A stretch of 64,000 nt of DNA from Rufibacter tibetensis (GCF_001310085.1 NZ_CP012643.1:2325001-2389000); one strand, 5' to 3'. Positions 43,701 through 53,220 are shown, counted from the first letter of the stretch. The notes: a model not told the origin generated them from the sequence alone. Numbers and translations are program-made.

Positions 43701-45918
43701 TACTACTTCTCTGGTGGTGCGGGTAGGCACTATGGCAGAACAAGTGCAGGTAACCGCCACCAATGCCTGTGGCACCAGTGCCGCCTCAAGGCTGAACATA
43801 GACATGTCTCAAGCAGCGCCAGCCCCCGTTGGCCCTATTACTGGAGAAAAAGCATTTTGTGCTTCTTCCACCACGCGTACCTATACCGTGGCTCAGAACG
43901 AAGAAGCTAAAACCTTTACCTGGTCTGTTCCGGCTGGTTGGACCATTGAATCTGGGCAAGGTACCAGGTCCATTAGGGTGGTTCCTGGGTCAGTGGGAGG
44001 TTATTTGAAAGTGGTCGCCTCCAATTATTGCGGAAGCACCTCAGACTCTACCAACATCACCATCTCTCAGCCGCTTGCAACAGACCCTATTACTATCAAC
44101 GGCACGAAAGCATCCTGCTTGACTACTGCCCCGGCCACCTATTCCGTAACAGCAGTTTCAGGCGCCACTCAGTACAGCTGGACTGTTCCTGCTGGCTGGG
44201 AAATCCTTAGCGGGCAAAACACCCCTTCTATCCAGGTAAAAGCAGGAGCAGGAAGCGGGAATGTGTCTGTTGCAGTGTCCAACACGTGTGGATCCAGTGT
44301 TTCTGGCAGCATGGCCGTTAGTGTCTCCAGCACAGAGCCCTTTAGCCTTGGGGCCATTGCCGGGCAGTCTGCCACCTGTGCTACCACACGGGTAACCTAT
44401 CAGGTAGCCGCTGATGCCAATGTGAACACCTACACCTGGACAGTGCCCGCCGGCTGGACACTTGAGTCAGGGCAAGGAACAAACTCTATCACCGTAGTGC
44501 CAGGTAACGCAGGCGGAACGGTGAGCGTAACCGGCGAGAACGGCTGCGGGGTAGTCTCAAGCCCCAGTACCTTGCAAGTGCAAGTGCAGAGAGAACTGCC
44601 ATTGAAGCCGAGTCCTATTCAGGCAACTGCTTTGGAACTTACTCCTTGTGCTGGTCAAAACGGCCTTGTTTTCAGAATAGACCCGGTAAACGGAGCCACG
44701 TCCTATGAGTGGTCTTTCCCGGCAGACTGGAAAATTGAATCAGGACAAGGAACAACCTCTATCACCTTAACTGCCGGAAGTTTGCCTGGGCAAGTAAGTG
44801 TGGTTGCCAAAAATGGCTGTGGCCAGAGCGAAAGCCAGGTAGTAGCGGTAACTCCCACCACAGGGGCACCAGTAATAAACGGTGACATTGAGGGAAGTGC
44901 CATGGTTTGCGCGAATGAAAATGGAGTCACCTACCGCATCAATGCTTCCGGGGCAAGCCAATACCTCTGGACAGTGCCTTCAGGCTGGAACCTGGTGTCA
45001 GGACAGAACACGAACACCATCACCGTTATTCCAACCACTACAGGTGGCGCCATTAAAGTTGAAGTGCAGAATGGTTGCGGGGTAAAGGCAGAGAAAAGTT
45101 TGGCGGTTACCCCTAGCACCGCAGGAACGTTGAACCCGGGCGTAATCAATGGCCCAGCTTCCTTCTGCGCCTCTCCTGAACAAGTGGTTTACACGGTAAC
45201 CCAGGTGGACGGAGCAGTTGCCTATGAATGGACGGTACCTACCGGTTGGAGCATCATCAGCGGACAAGGCACTACCAGCATTACGGCCATAGGCCAGGCA
45301 GGTGCGGGACAGGTGAGCGTGAAGGCGGTAAATGGCTGCGGAAGCAGTGCCGCTGCTACGTTGGCAGTGACGGTGGCTCCTGGTTTAGGAACTGCCCTGG
45401 AGATCAAAGACGAGAGTACTGTTTGCGTAGGCAATCAATTCTCGGTTCCGGCCATTACTGGCGTGTCTTACAAATGGAGCATTGTTTCTGATTTGCCGGG
45501 TTGGTCCATCACCTCAGGCCAAGGGTCAAACAAGGTAACCCTGCAAGGTCCTGCTGATGCGCCTATGTCTTCGGCCAGAGTTGTGGTGGAGGCAAACAAT
45601 GGAACCTGTTCCGTTACCTTGGCTGGAATGGACGTCACGCCCAGACATCTGGCCTCCCAGTTACACATCCCTAATGTTTTCTCCCCTAACCACGATGGCA
45701 AGAATGACCTGTGGGTAGTGAGAAATCTGCTGGAGTTTCCGGAGAACGAACTGGTGATCATGAACCGCTGGGGCAGTGAGGTGTACCGCATGAAGAAGTA
45801 CCGCAACAACTGGAACGGAAGCGACCTCGCCGAAGGTACTTATTACTATGTACTGCGCGTACGTCTCTGCGAAGGTCAGGAAGTGACGCACAAAGGCTAC
45901 GTAACTATAATGCGCTAA
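40756..45918 (+). CDS. Giant secreted repeat protein with a type IX secretion C-terminal domain
   Basis: A 1720-residue protein. Residues 1-21 are a signal peptide. A DUF3494/ice-binding-like region (about 25-205, GVYRIKGNVHLQKSLELLGS, GSQSSFKGTVVAANNITAG) is followed by one DUF11-like segment (about 210-320). Then 14 PKD-like repeats of about 85 residues follow, each with C....YSV, YTWTVPAGWTI, SGQGT.SI.V and .N.CG, and a 15th, shorter, divergent unit. The last 90 residues are the gliding-motility/CHU_C domain (IPNVFSPNHDGKNDLW, NRWGSEVYR, GTYYYVL) that marks cargo of the type IX secretion system. The next two genes are its usual partners. Probably a cell-surface adhesin; the DUF3494 region may bind ice or surfaces. 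Confidence 0.9.
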   Translation: MKIRLLLLLIFLLSQSKAFSQVAPAFKSLQGISIAAGAGYESKGNSKIEKGVLRAGSNSKGAWAEVGRVYADLQRQQPTATLNATALSGGKLQPGVYRIKGNVHLQKSLELLGSKSPNGVFVFQVEGDMQVDPAVNIELRQGAKAKNVFWQVAGLVTVGSQSSFKGTVVAANNITAGKNASFEGKLLSTNGKITLSNARVTDHGNECFSDLEVKQVVSEGPYRVGLLVTYTITLKNLGPDDENNVVVHFEMPSGIQYLSSTTSQGSSFNQFEGWRIAKFPKGSEATMVVQARIMRTEFSTTVATVTGDCADPNIKSNTSELSICATPSKPGEISGLTSLCVNTPGNVYRIEPMSGARKYNWTLPEGWAITSGLETNSITVTTGSAEANGTITVRAVNACGDGPETVLAVSTVSFPPPTPSAISGPQEICLAPDGIVYSINTVASAVSYSWELPSGWSIVKGQGTTFITVNAGSSGGKVKVTAENGCGKSASSEIQVTVSPAAPLKPNAISGPGQVCANSDGNTYEVPAVPNATSYTWTIPAGWSIVAGQGTNRITVRSGSSAGDVTVTAQNICGTSAVTSLPVTIASAAPVVGAISGETALCLSTAEHAYSVEEVENATTYTWSVPADWRILSGQGTRRINVKVGSSGEVRLVASNACGNGSAVPLKVAVGAGPPATPGTISGMIAPCKDQENLVYSVSAGADVATYTWTVPQGWTIISGQGTQSITVKAGSSAGNISVIGANGCGNSPERTLSVAPALAAPVVPASINGEAVPCVNGQQTYSVPNAVEGLTYTWTVPSGWIIVSGQGTGTLTVNAGANLGQVTVTASNSCGRSASTTMEVTPTTGAPALTASIQGEVAVCGNTNELTYSISSTNAASSFQWEVPTGWTIISGQGTREIKVKAGTSNGTIQVSARNGCGQSTTRSLAVAISSVLPATPGQITGPPNVCANMGEVTYSIAAVTDATSYIWSVPATWTIVRGQGTTSLVVRVGTMAEQVQVTATNACGTSAASRLNIDMSQAAPAPVGPITGEKAFCASSTTRTYTVAQNEEAKTFTWSVPAGWTIESGQGTRSIRVVPGSVGGYLKVVASNYCGSTSDSTNITISQPLATDPITINGTKASCLTTAPATYSVTAVSGATQYSWTVPAGWEILSGQNTPSIQVKAGAGSGNVSVAVSNTCGSSVSGSMAVSVSSTEPFSLGAIAGQSATCATTRVTYQVAADANVNTYTWTVPAGWTLESGQGTNSITVVPGNAGGTVSVTGENGCGVVSSPSTLQVQVQRELPLKPSPIQATALELTPCAGQNGLVFRIDPVNGATSYEWSFPADWKIESGQGTTSITLTAGSLPGQVSVVAKNGCGQSESQVVAVTPTTGAPVINGDIEGSAMVCANENGVTYRINASGASQYLWTVPSGWNLVSGQNTNTITVIPTTTGGAIKVEVQNGCGVKAEKSLAVTPSTAGTLNPGVINGPASFCASPEQVVYTVTQVDGAVAYEWTVPTGWSIISGQGTTSITAIGQAGAGQVSVKAVNGCGSSAAATLAVTVAPGLGTALEIKDESTVCVGNQFSVPAITGVSYKWSIVSDLPGWSITSGQGSNKVTLQGPADAPMSSARVVVEANNGTCSVTLAGMDVTPRHLASQLHIPNVFSPNHDGKNDLWVVRNLLEFPENELVIMNRWGSEVYRMKKYRNNWNGSDLAEGTYYYVLRVRLCEGQEVTHKGYVTIMR

Positions 45919-45924
45919 GCAGAG

Positions 45925-46887
45925 ATGACGAGAATGAAGAAAGCAATAAAATCTGTCTTAGTGCTGGTGAGCTTGCTGGGGCTTTCCCAGGTTAGTTTTG
46001 CGCAGCAAGATACTCAGTTCACGCAGTACATGTTCAATGGGCTGTTGTTGAACCCTGCCTACGCCGGAAGCCGGGGGTTTACCAGCGTGGTGGGGTCTCA
46101 TAGAAGCCAGTGGACTGGCCTGGAGGGGGCACCCGTAAGCCAGACCTTGAGTGTTGACGGAAACGTGAACCGGAAACTGGCCGCGGGCTTTCTCATCACC
46201 AATGACCGTTTAGGCGTGCAACGTTTCACAGAGGCCTCTTTCAATTCCGCTGTGCGGATTACCTTGACGCCCAGAACCCGTTTGGCGGTGGGTATCTCTT
46301 TAGGTGCCACGCAACAGACCCTGGATGGTACCAGGCTTGATCCGGATGAACGCGAGGACACCGCCATCCCGATGGGAATAGAGCGGGCTATCAAACCAAC
46401 CGCGCGCGTAGGCGCTTACCTGTACAGCACCCGGTTCTACACCGGCCTTTCTTTAGGCAATGTGGTCTTTTTTCAGAACGGGTTACCCACAGATCCTAAC
46501 CCTCACTTGTTTTTGACCTCGGGTGGAGTATTTGACCTGGGCCGAAAGATGAAGTTACGGCCCAGTATGCTGTTCAAGGAAGATTTCAACGGGCCGGCTG
46601 CCCTGGACCTGAATACCTTTCTGTTGTTCAATGAGCAGATCTGGCTGGGAACTTCATACCGCACTACCCTGAACATTTTCAACAATCGTGAATTTGTTTC
46701 CAATACCCGTTTAGGAAATGCTTTGGCAGTTTTGCTGGAACTACATCCTTCCCCGCTCATGCGGATTGGGTATTCCTATGATTTTTCTTTAAGCGAACTG
46801 CGCAGCTACTCCAGCCATGAAATTTCACTTGGCTACAATTTTTTGAAGAAGAAGTATGGCCGGATGTTGACTCCGCGGTACTTTTGA
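45925..46887 (+). CDS. PorP/SprF family outer membrane protein
   Basis: A 320-residue protein with a signal peptide (VSFAQQ) and the family start QDTQFTQYMFNGLLLNPAYAG. PorP/SprF proteins are predicted 14-strand outer-membrane barrels that anchor specific T9SS cargo carrying the gliding C-terminal domain. It begins 6 bp after the giant repeat protein gene, or at the second Met at 45934, so the two form an operon, and it is probably the dedicated partner of that protein. The final residues (GYNFLKKKYGRMLTPRYF) give a C-terminal Phe of a barrel. Confidence 0.9.
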   Translation: MTRMKKAIKSVLVLVSLLGLSQVSFAQQDTQFTQYMFNGLLLNPAYAGSRGFTSVVGSHRSQWTGLEGAPVSQTLSVDGNVNRKLAAGFLITNDRLGVQRFTEASFNSAVRITLTPRTRLAVGISLGATQQTLDGTRLDPDEREDTAIPMGIERAIKPTARVGAYLYSTRFYTGLSLGNVVFFQNGLPTDPNPHLFLTSGGVFDLGRKMKLRPSMLFKEDFNGPAALDLNTFLLFNEQIWLGTSYRTTLNIFNNREFVSNTRLGNALAVLLELHPSPLMRIGYSYDFSLSELRSYSSHEISLGYNFLKKKYGRMLTPRYF

Positions 46888-46900
46888 TGTACTAACACTG

Positions 46901-46942
46901 AATGTGCTTTGGGGCTGTTTTTAGAAAAACATCTTCAACACA
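46901..46942. repeat. Dispersed palindromic motif
   Basis: aatgtgctttggggctgttt then ttagaaaaacatcttcaaca: a copy of the intergenic palindromic family, in the gap between the PorP/SprF-like and PorE-like genes. Confidence 0.45.
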
Positions 46943-46980
46943 TCTGCATTTAACCACCAACTGGTGCAAGAACTGGAATT

Positions 46981-48966
46981 GTGAAGATTTTTTACCTCTT
47001 ATTGCTGCTTTGCGTGACCCTCTGGGTGAGACCTTCTGCCATTCAGGCGCAGGCAAACCAATCCAAGGCAGACAAGCACTACAACAACTTTGACTACGCC
47101 CTTGCGCTGGATGAATACAAGAAATCGCTGGACAAGGGACAACCTTCGCTGCACGTCACAGAGCGCATAGCCCATTGCTATAGGCTCATTAACCAGCCTG
47201 GTTCTGCGCAGTTCTGGTACCGGCAGGCACTGGGGTTTCCGGGAGCAGCACCCATTAACCTGTACTACTACGCCAACGCGTGCCGCCAGAACGGAGAGTA
47301 CACCATTGCCAAGCATAATTACCTGCGTTTTGCCGACCAAGTGCCAGACCGCCGCGACGAAGCCCTGAAGCTGGCCCGGGCCTGTGACTTGGCCATGAGT
47401 TGGATAGACCGCCCCTTAGGAATAGACGTGGTGCCAGACAGTACCCTCAACACCACCTTCGCTGATTTTAGCCCGGTCTTTTACCGCGATGGCCTGGTCT
47501 TCTCCTCTGACCGTGGCCGTGGGCACAATGCCTCAGACCAGAAAGTGTATGGCTGGACCGGCACACCCTACCTGCAGTTGTACTACGCCGATCGGAAAGG
47601 GCCAAGTTCCTGGGGCAACATCAAACCCATGGAGAAAAACATCAATACTCAGTTTCACAACGCCATTTCTACTTTCTCTCCAGATTTCAACGAGGTCTTC
47701 TTTACCCGCACCAAGCAGGTGAAGAACCGGGTTCTCCCGGAGGAATTAAGAAGCGAAAGCAACTGGCAACGCTACTCCAAAAAAGACGAATTCATTAACC
47801 GCTTGGAAATCTACAGCGGCACCTTCTCCAAAGGCAAATGGCAGGACGTGAAAGCCTTCCCGTTTAACCAGGGAGAAAGTTACTCAGTGGGGCATCCGGC
47901 ACTCTCACCGGATGGACAGATTCTCTACTTTGTGTCTGATATGCCCGGCGGCCACGGCCAAACCGACATTTATTTCAGTGAGCGCCAGAAAGACGGCAAT
48001 TGGTCTACGCCCGTGAATGCCGGACCTACCATCAATACCAGTGGCAAAGAGGTTTTCCCGGTGGTGCATGCAGACGGAACCTTGTACTTCTCCTCAGATG
48101 GGCACATAGGCATGGGCGGCCTGGATATCTTCTCCGCCGAAGGCAGCCGTGCGTCCTGGACTAACATTGAGAACCTGTACTACCCGTTCAACTCCCCGCG
48201 CGATGATTTCGGGCTGATTTATGAAAAAGACGGCAAAAGTGGCTATCTGTCCTCTAACCGCGAAGGCGATGAAGGATCAGACAACATCTACCGTTTCAAA
48301 CCTACTGAGATCCCCTGTAAACTTGCGGGGGTAACCTATGTAAGGGTCCCTAGCCGCAATGGGCGGGCGCGGCAGGTGCCGTTAGGCGAGGTGAACCTGG
48401 AAGTGATTGTGAACGGTGACACGTCCAGCCCGATGCAATACGAGTCTGATGCCAACGGTCGCTTCTTATTCGCCGTGAACGCCAACCAGACCTATACCAT
48501 TAGAGGCAGCAAGAAAGGCTATCTGACCCGCACGTTCCACGTGATGCCAGACTGCCGCAAGGTAACAGATACCATTCAGATTGAGATGGTGCTGGACCGC
48601 GACACGCCTAACCGCCCTATTGTCTTGGAAAACATTTATTATGATCTGGACAAGCATACGCTTCGGCCTGAGTCTATTGTGGAGCTGGACAAAGTTGTGG
48701 GTATGCTCAGAGACAACCCTACCATCAAAATTGAATTAAGCGCCCACACAGATAGTCGCGAAACCCACAAGTACAACATGATGCTGTCGCAGTTACGCGC
48801 CGCCAGTGCCGTGAAATACATCATCTCGCAGGGCATTGACCCCAAACGCGTGGTAGACAAAGGCTACGGCGAAACCAAACTGCTGAACCGTTGTAAAGAC
48901 GGGGTGCCGTGCTCAGAAGACGAACACCAACTCAACCGCCGCACCGAGTTCAAGATCATCAAGTAA
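46981..48966 (+). CDS. PorE-like OmpA-family protein (TPR, beta-propeller, CRD, OmpA)
   Basis: A 661-residue protein starting at GTG 46981, with signal peptide (CVTLWVRPSAIQAQ). The layout matches PorE of the type IX system: TPR-like helices (about 25-140), a WD40/PD40 propeller (about 150-440, with SGYLSSNREGDEGSDNIY and SPDGQILYFVSD blades), a carboxypeptidase-regulatory-like domain (about 445-545, ANQTYTIRGSKKGYLTRTF) and a C-terminal OmpA peptidoglycan-binding domain (IELSAHTDSRE, LSQLRAASAVKYI). It links the outer-membrane complex to peptidoglycan. Third gene of the cluster, 93 bp after the PorP/SprF-like gene. Confidence 0.85.
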   Translation: MKIFYLLLLLCVTLWVRPSAIQAQANQSKADKHYNNFDYALALDEYKKSLDKGQPSLHVTERIAHCYRLINQPGSAQFWYRQALGFPGAAPINLYYYANACRQNGEYTIAKHNYLRFADQVPDRRDEALKLARACDLAMSWIDRPLGIDVVPDSTLNTTFADFSPVFYRDGLVFSSDRGRGHNASDQKVYGWTGTPYLQLYYADRKGPSSWGNIKPMEKNINTQFHNAISTFSPDFNEVFFTRTKQVKNRVLPEELRSESNWQRYSKKDEFINRLEIYSGTFSKGKWQDVKAFPFNQGESYSVGHPALSPDGQILYFVSDMPGGHGQTDIYFSERQKDGNWSTPVNAGPTINTSGKEVFPVVHADGTLYFSSDGHIGMGGLDIFSAEGSRASWTNIENLYYPFNSPRDDFGLIYEKDGKSGYLSSNREGDEGSDNIYRFKPTEIPCKLAGVTYVRVPSRNGRARQVPLGEVNLEVIVNGDTSSPMQYESDANGRFLFAVNANQTYTIRGSKKGYLTRTFHVMPDCRKVTDTIQIEMVLDRDTPNRPIVLENIYYDLDKHTLRPESIVELDKVVGMLRDNPTIKIELSAHTDSRETHKYNMMLSQLRAASAVKYIISQGIDPKRVVDKGYGETKLLNRCKDGVPCSEDEHQLNRRTEFKIIK

Positions 48967-48994
48967 GATCAAACACACGTCGCACTATTCTTCC

Positions 48995-49042
48995 CAAGAG
49001 TTCCTGATCCAGTGCCATCATGTGCCGGATCAGGAACTCTTG
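48995..49042. terminator. Two-way terminator after the PorE-like gene
   Basis: CAAGAGTTCCTGATCC (48995-49010) pairs perfectly over 16 bp with GGATCAGGAACTCTTG (49027-49042). It sits between convergent genes. Confidence 0.9.
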
Positions 49043-49086
49043 CCATTAGGGATATTTTAGAAAAAGGAAAGGTGCGTGGGCACAAA

Positions 49087-50880
49087 TCAGATCTTCTCTT
49101 CCAGCCACAAGAAACCCAGTGAAAACACCAGGCCAAGACCGAAGATCCATAAAGGCAGGCTTTCTTCCCTGGTGAACTTGGAAGCGCCGGAAGTGCTAGC
49201 CGAGGCTACTGCGGCCTTTTGCAACGCTTGCTGCCGTAGGTGCAGCCGTTTCGTGTGCCAAGCCGTTTCTGAATGCACGTAAAAATTAGCCTTTGCTCCG
49301 GTCTTCTCCTGCAAAGAGTACCAGCCTTTGGTCTTCGGCCAGAGAGTGAAAACCTGCTGCGATGGCAAAAGCGGGGAAGCATAGGAGTAAGCATCTACAG
49401 CTGCTCCAGAAGCGGTTGCTAACGTTTTTTCTCCAACAGATGAAGAGCTGGCTAAGAAGGAAACCGGCTGTAACAGCTGAAAAGGTGCTGAATTCTGGTG
49501 AGGAGCAATGGCCAGAACTTCTTCTTCGGGCTTCGCCAGAGCTGTCAGAACTGTGGCCCAATACTGCTGATACAGCGCTTCTTTTCCTTCCATGACCAAC
49601 GGAAACGTCTCTGGTACCAGACTGATGCCCACTTGTCCCATTCCTTTCCGGTAACGTAGCACCTGAGTTTGTGCTGGGTTCTGTTCCCAAACCAAAGGCT
49701 GCTGTCCTTCTCTGGGTTGTAAAATGGAATTGGACAGCGAAAGTACCGCATTGGCACTTGCTTGCTTGGGCCACCGCAGGGCTGCGCTTCTGGCCTGTTT
49801 TTCCGAAATCGTCCTGAAAACACCTTCCGTGAAGAAGTTAATGGGTTTGGGAGGCCTTTGTGAAATAGAGGTCAAAATCCCGAGGCCCTGCTGCCGCACG
49901 GCCTGTTGCAACGCTTGTTTCTCTCCGGCTCCCAGGCTTTGCAGCGTTACGTCATCCAAAAACACCACATCAAACTTCTGGAGCAAGGCAGGCGTGAGCC
50001 GGTTCAGGTTGAGAGTAGGCTGGTTCACCCATTCCGTGGCGTAAATGCCCTTACTCACCTGGTTCCGGACGGCCACCCGGTGTCCCTGTTCTGCCAAGGT
50101 ATTCTTCAGGAATTTGCCCTCAAAAGACGGAGCCGAGGATAGCAGCAGCACATTCAATTTCCGCGGAGTCTTGACCGTAACCGGAAGTTCTTCTTGGTGA
50201 ACAGAATCGTTCTCATCTTTCCAGCGGAGAGAGTACACAAACTGCCCTGCCGTTTTAGGGTTAAATTTTAAAGAAAACGACTGATCTGTGCCTTTTTTGA
50301 CTTCCACAGAATCTCTGGGCAAGCCCGCTGCCTGTAGAAGCACTTTTACATTTTGCACCGTTGATCCATGAAATCTGCCCTGCACGGTAATCGTTTCTCC
50401 AACCGTGATTTCCTGCGGCCAGGAAGCTGCCATAACGCCTGCTGGTAGTTCTGACAGATGCGGCACCACCCGCAAAGAGCTCAACGCAGACAGTTCTTCG
50501 GCCGGAAGGCCATAGCCCAACACGTGCAGAGTCTTCACTGCAGGGTGTTCTTGCTGAAAAGACGCCAAGTCGGTGATTGTTTCAGCCTTCTTAGCCTCCG
50601 CACCAAAAGCATAGACCTGAGGTTTCGGCCGCAGGCGTTTTACTAATGCCTGGAGCGTGTCTGAATTATATCCTTCTGTGAGGAGAATAACTTCGGAGGC
50701 ATTGTAAGAACGCGTGCTTTTTGGTGGCGCGAGGAGCAGCACGAGGCAGGCCACCGCAACCCAGGAAGCCAGCAGCCGCCAAGGAAACCGTTTACGGTCT
50801 GGGCGGTGCACGGCTAGCCAAGAGAACCACGCCCCCAGCAGAAGAGCTACACCCAAAAGAAGCGGTAACGGAAGGTTCAT
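49087..50880 (-). CDS. Membrane protein of the BatA/DUF4175 cluster, unknown
   Basis: A 597-residue membrane protein: two N-terminal membrane segments (about residues 5-25 and 38-52), a large extracytoplasmic region, and one C-terminal membrane segment (LPLWIFGLGLVFSLGFLWL, about 573-591). The central region includes a Rossmann-like KLNVLLLSSAPSFEGKFLKNTL, resembling glutamine-amidotransferase or vWA-like modules seen in this cluster type in Bacteroidota. It begins two bases after the DUF4175-like gene's stop, so the two are translated together. Its function is unknown; the cluster is thought to be an aerotolerance or surface-assembly module. Confidence 0.7.
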   Translation of the reverse strand: MNLPLPLLLGVALLLGAWFSWLAVHRPDRKRFPWRLLASWVAVACLVLLLAPPKSTRSYNASEVILLTEGYNSDTLQALVKRLRPKPQVYAFGAEAKKAETITDLASFQQEHPAVKTLHVLGYGLPAEELSALSSLRVVPHLSELPAGVMAASWPQEITVGETITVQGRFHGSTVQNVKVLLQAAGLPRDSVEVKKGTDQSFSLKFNPKTAGQFVYSLRWKDENDSVHQEELPVTVKTPRKLNVLLLSSAPSFEGKFLKNTLAEQGHRVAVRNQVSKGIYATEWVNQPTLNLNRLTPALLQKFDVVFLDDVTLQSLGAGEKQALQQAVRQQGLGILTSISQRPPKPINFFTEGVFRTISEKQARSAALRWPKQASANAVLSLSNSILQPREGQQPLVWEQNPAQTQVLRYRKGMGQVGISLVPETFPLVMEGKEALYQQYWATVLTALAKPEEEVLAIAPHQNSAPFQLLQPVSFLASSSSVGEKTLATASGAAVDAYSYASPLLPSQQVFTLWPKTKGWYSLQEKTGAKANFYVHSETAWHTKRLHLRQQALQKAAVASASTSGASKFTREESLPLWIFGLGLVFSLGFLWLEEKI

Positions 50881-50882
50881 GG

Positions 50883-53102
50883 TTAGTTTAGCCGATTAAA
50901 GTAGTCCTGCGCCAGTTTCTTAGGAGTTCCAGAGGAAACCGGTTTCTGCGGCGATTTGGTAGAAACCGGCAGAAAACGATGCAGCGCAGCTTCTACCCGC
51001 GTGAGGCAATCGGCGCAAAGGGATCGTTCTGCCCTGATGTCTTGGGTGATCTGCCGCACACCCTGCAGCGCCCGCAGGTAAGCCCCAGGTTCCCGCACGG
51101 CGGCTTTGCCTAATTCCTGCCCGGCCTGCTCCAGTATGGCCGCATCTGAAGCCGTAGGTTTGATGCCTAGCCGCAGTTGCGCTACGCGTTGGAGGGCTTG
51201 ACGGGTTGCGATGGCAGTTTCTGCAGGTGTTTCCTTGCGTTGGGCCTGGTACGTCTGCACTTTGCTAATATCGCCGGTGAGGCGTTTCTCAGGTTCCTTG
51301 AGGGGAGGCGGTTCAAACCCGCTTTTCTTCACGTACACCCGTGATTTCTGCTGCACGTCTTTGAGCATGCGCAGGGCTTTGTACTCAAACGGCAGGGCTT
51401 CTTTGGGCCGGGCGGTACGCAACCTGAGTTCTGCTTCCCACATCTGAGCCAGCGCGCCTTTGAGTTGCGCTTTGATGGCGGGTTCAAAGAACGTAGCAGC
51501 TTCTTCCTGGTCGTGCTTGTGCAGGTAGGGGTCCAGCAGCTCGCCCATTTTGGCTTCGTGCTCGCTAGCTCCCTGTTTAGGGAAATGGTCATGGCCGTCA
51601 TCCAGGGTGTGGCCTTCGGCTAACTCTGGCGGCAATCCGGCGGCGCCAATGTTGGACTCAAACTCCTCGCCCAGGAACTTGCCGTAGCGCAGGCGCAGCA
51701 GCTTTTGGTCTACTCCAATGTTGTTGGACCGTTCCTGAAACACAGGTTGCGAAAGCCCTTTCTGCTCCTGCACTAGTTTCTCGGTGTCAATAATGATTTG
51801 GCGCTGACTCCGGAAATACTCTGGATTGGGGTTCACGCCCAGCGAGAGATCATCCATGGTTTCCACCACGGTGGTGTCCTCAATCTCCACCAGAAAGGCC
51901 TCAGTACGTGTGTAGCCCCGGTGATTGTCCCGTGCCTGAAGGTAGAAGTACAGCTCATCGCCGTAGGTCATGCCCAGTTGCTGCAAGTTCAGGGTTTGGT
52001 TTAGTTGCAGTTGCCGAGGTTGTCCGGCAAAGGAAAGGTTCAGCGGGATGCGCTGTTCCCGAAACTTCACTGCTTCGCCCTCGCCTTTGGCCACTGTGGC
52101 AATCAGTTCCGCAGATTGAAGTCCATACTCATCTCGAAGGGTGGCTTGCACCGTCACCCGTTGCGGCTCCCCGAACAGAATCTCGATGTACTGCTTCGGC
52201 TTTTGCACGGTAATGGACGGAGCCTCGTCAGGAATGACCTCTATGGAATAAAAGTCCGAGGCCTGCCCGTTCAGGCGCAAGTAATATAAGGAGGATTGGG
52301 TAACCGTAAGGGAGGCGGTGTAGGTGTTTTGCTGCCCAGATACTCGCCTCAGTTGAAGGGGCTTTTGGTTGCTCACCAGGTGCTGCAAAGAAGACGCCGC
52401 TTGGTTTGTCTCTACCGTCCAGGTTACCTGCGCACCAGTTTCCACTTTGAACGAAGGCGTAGTTACTGCATAGGAAGCCTTGCGGGTGTAGGAGGGCGGT
52501 GAGATACGGATGTTCATCTGCTCGATAGATGGCAGAATCGCTTTAGGCTGCATCACGGGTTCATTCACGTTGGTCGAGGTGCCGGGAGCAGAAGCCGCAG
52601 ATTTGTTTTGTGTTTGCGTAAAATCAGGTAAAAACCAGAGGCTTACGGCTAAGGCTAATCCGACCATCAACATGATCCAGCCGCTCTTAAAGCTGACCGA
52701 AGCAGCTTCTTTTGGTGAAATCTGTTCCAGTATGGTGGCAACATGTTGCCGTTGCAGCTGTGGTAATACCCCTAATTGTTCATCAGGCTGGAGTAGCAAT
52801 TCAGTGCTTTCTTCCAGTTGCGGGTACCTCCAGTTTAGGTGCCGCGCTATTTTGCCTAGGTCTGTTCTCTTTTGACGTTCACGCCACCGCATGGCTTGTA
52901 ACCCAATCGTCAAAAAAACCAAAAGCACACCTGCTGTTCCTCCGCCCACTCCGCCCCAGTCGCGGTACATCCACACCAGCAAGGGTGCTATCACGCCTAC
53001 TTCCTGCAGCGCCAGTACACCCGCTTTCTGGCGGAGGTACTGCTTCCGTACCTGTGCCAGAATGGTCGTAGATGGGGTAATATGGGAGGTAAGGTGAGGC
53101 AA
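50883..53102 (-). CDS. DUF4175-like membrane protein
   Basis: A 739-residue protein: two membrane segments near residues 38-70, another near 150, then a large beta- and helix-rich extracytoplasmic region and long helical segments (for example KALRMLKDVQQKSRVYVK). It matches the size and topology of the DUF4175 proteins that lie beside BatA-like genes in Bacteroidota. Directly upstream of the preceding unknown membrane gene with a 2-bp gap. No enzymatic motif was recognised. Confidence 0.65.
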   Translation of the reverse strand: MPHLTSHITPSTTILAQVRKQYLRQKAGVLALQEVGVIAPLLVWMYRDWGGVGGGTAGVLLVFLTIGLQAMRWRERQKRTDLGKIARHLNWRYPQLEESTELLLQPDEQLGVLPQLQRQHVATILEQISPKEAASVSFKSGWIMLMVGLALAVSLWFLPDFTQTQNKSAASAPGTSTNVNEPVMQPKAILPSIEQMNIRISPPSYTRKASYAVTTPSFKVETGAQVTWTVETNQAASSLQHLVSNQKPLQLRRVSGQQNTYTASLTVTQSSLYYLRLNGQASDFYSIEVIPDEAPSITVQKPKQYIEILFGEPQRVTVQATLRDEYGLQSAELIATVAKGEGEAVKFREQRIPLNLSFAGQPRQLQLNQTLNLQQLGMTYGDELYFYLQARDNHRGYTRTEAFLVEIEDTTVVETMDDLSLGVNPNPEYFRSQRQIIIDTEKLVQEQKGLSQPVFQERSNNIGVDQKLLRLRYGKFLGEEFESNIGAAGLPPELAEGHTLDDGHDHFPKQGASEHEAKMGELLDPYLHKHDQEEAATFFEPAIKAQLKGALAQMWEAELRLRTARPKEALPFEYKALRMLKDVQQKSRVYVKKSGFEPPPLKEPEKRLTGDISKVQTYQAQRKETPAETAIATRQALQRVAQLRLGIKPTASDAAILEQAGQELGKAAVREPGAYLRALQGVRQITQDIRAERSLCADCLTRVEAALHRFLPVSTKSPQKPVSSGTPKKLAQDYFNRLN

Positions 53103-53176
53103 GTTTTAGTTAAACAGGCGGTGAATAGAGTTAAAAATACAGAATAAGTCTAGTTGAATCATAACGTCATTCTCTC

Positions 53177-53220
53177 ATTTGTCATCTTGGAAAGATCTTG
53201 TGGGCGAACTAAAACGGCTT
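53177..53220. repeat. Single arm of the REP/MITE-like repeat
   Basis: Contains TTTGTCATCTTGGAAAGATC and continues TTGTGGGCGAACTA, the same arm as in the complete unit at 29007-29103 (right arm, inverted). It lies just downstream of the gene at 53256-53891; a short AAGATGACAAAG piece lies on its other side at 53958-53969. Confidence 0.75.
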
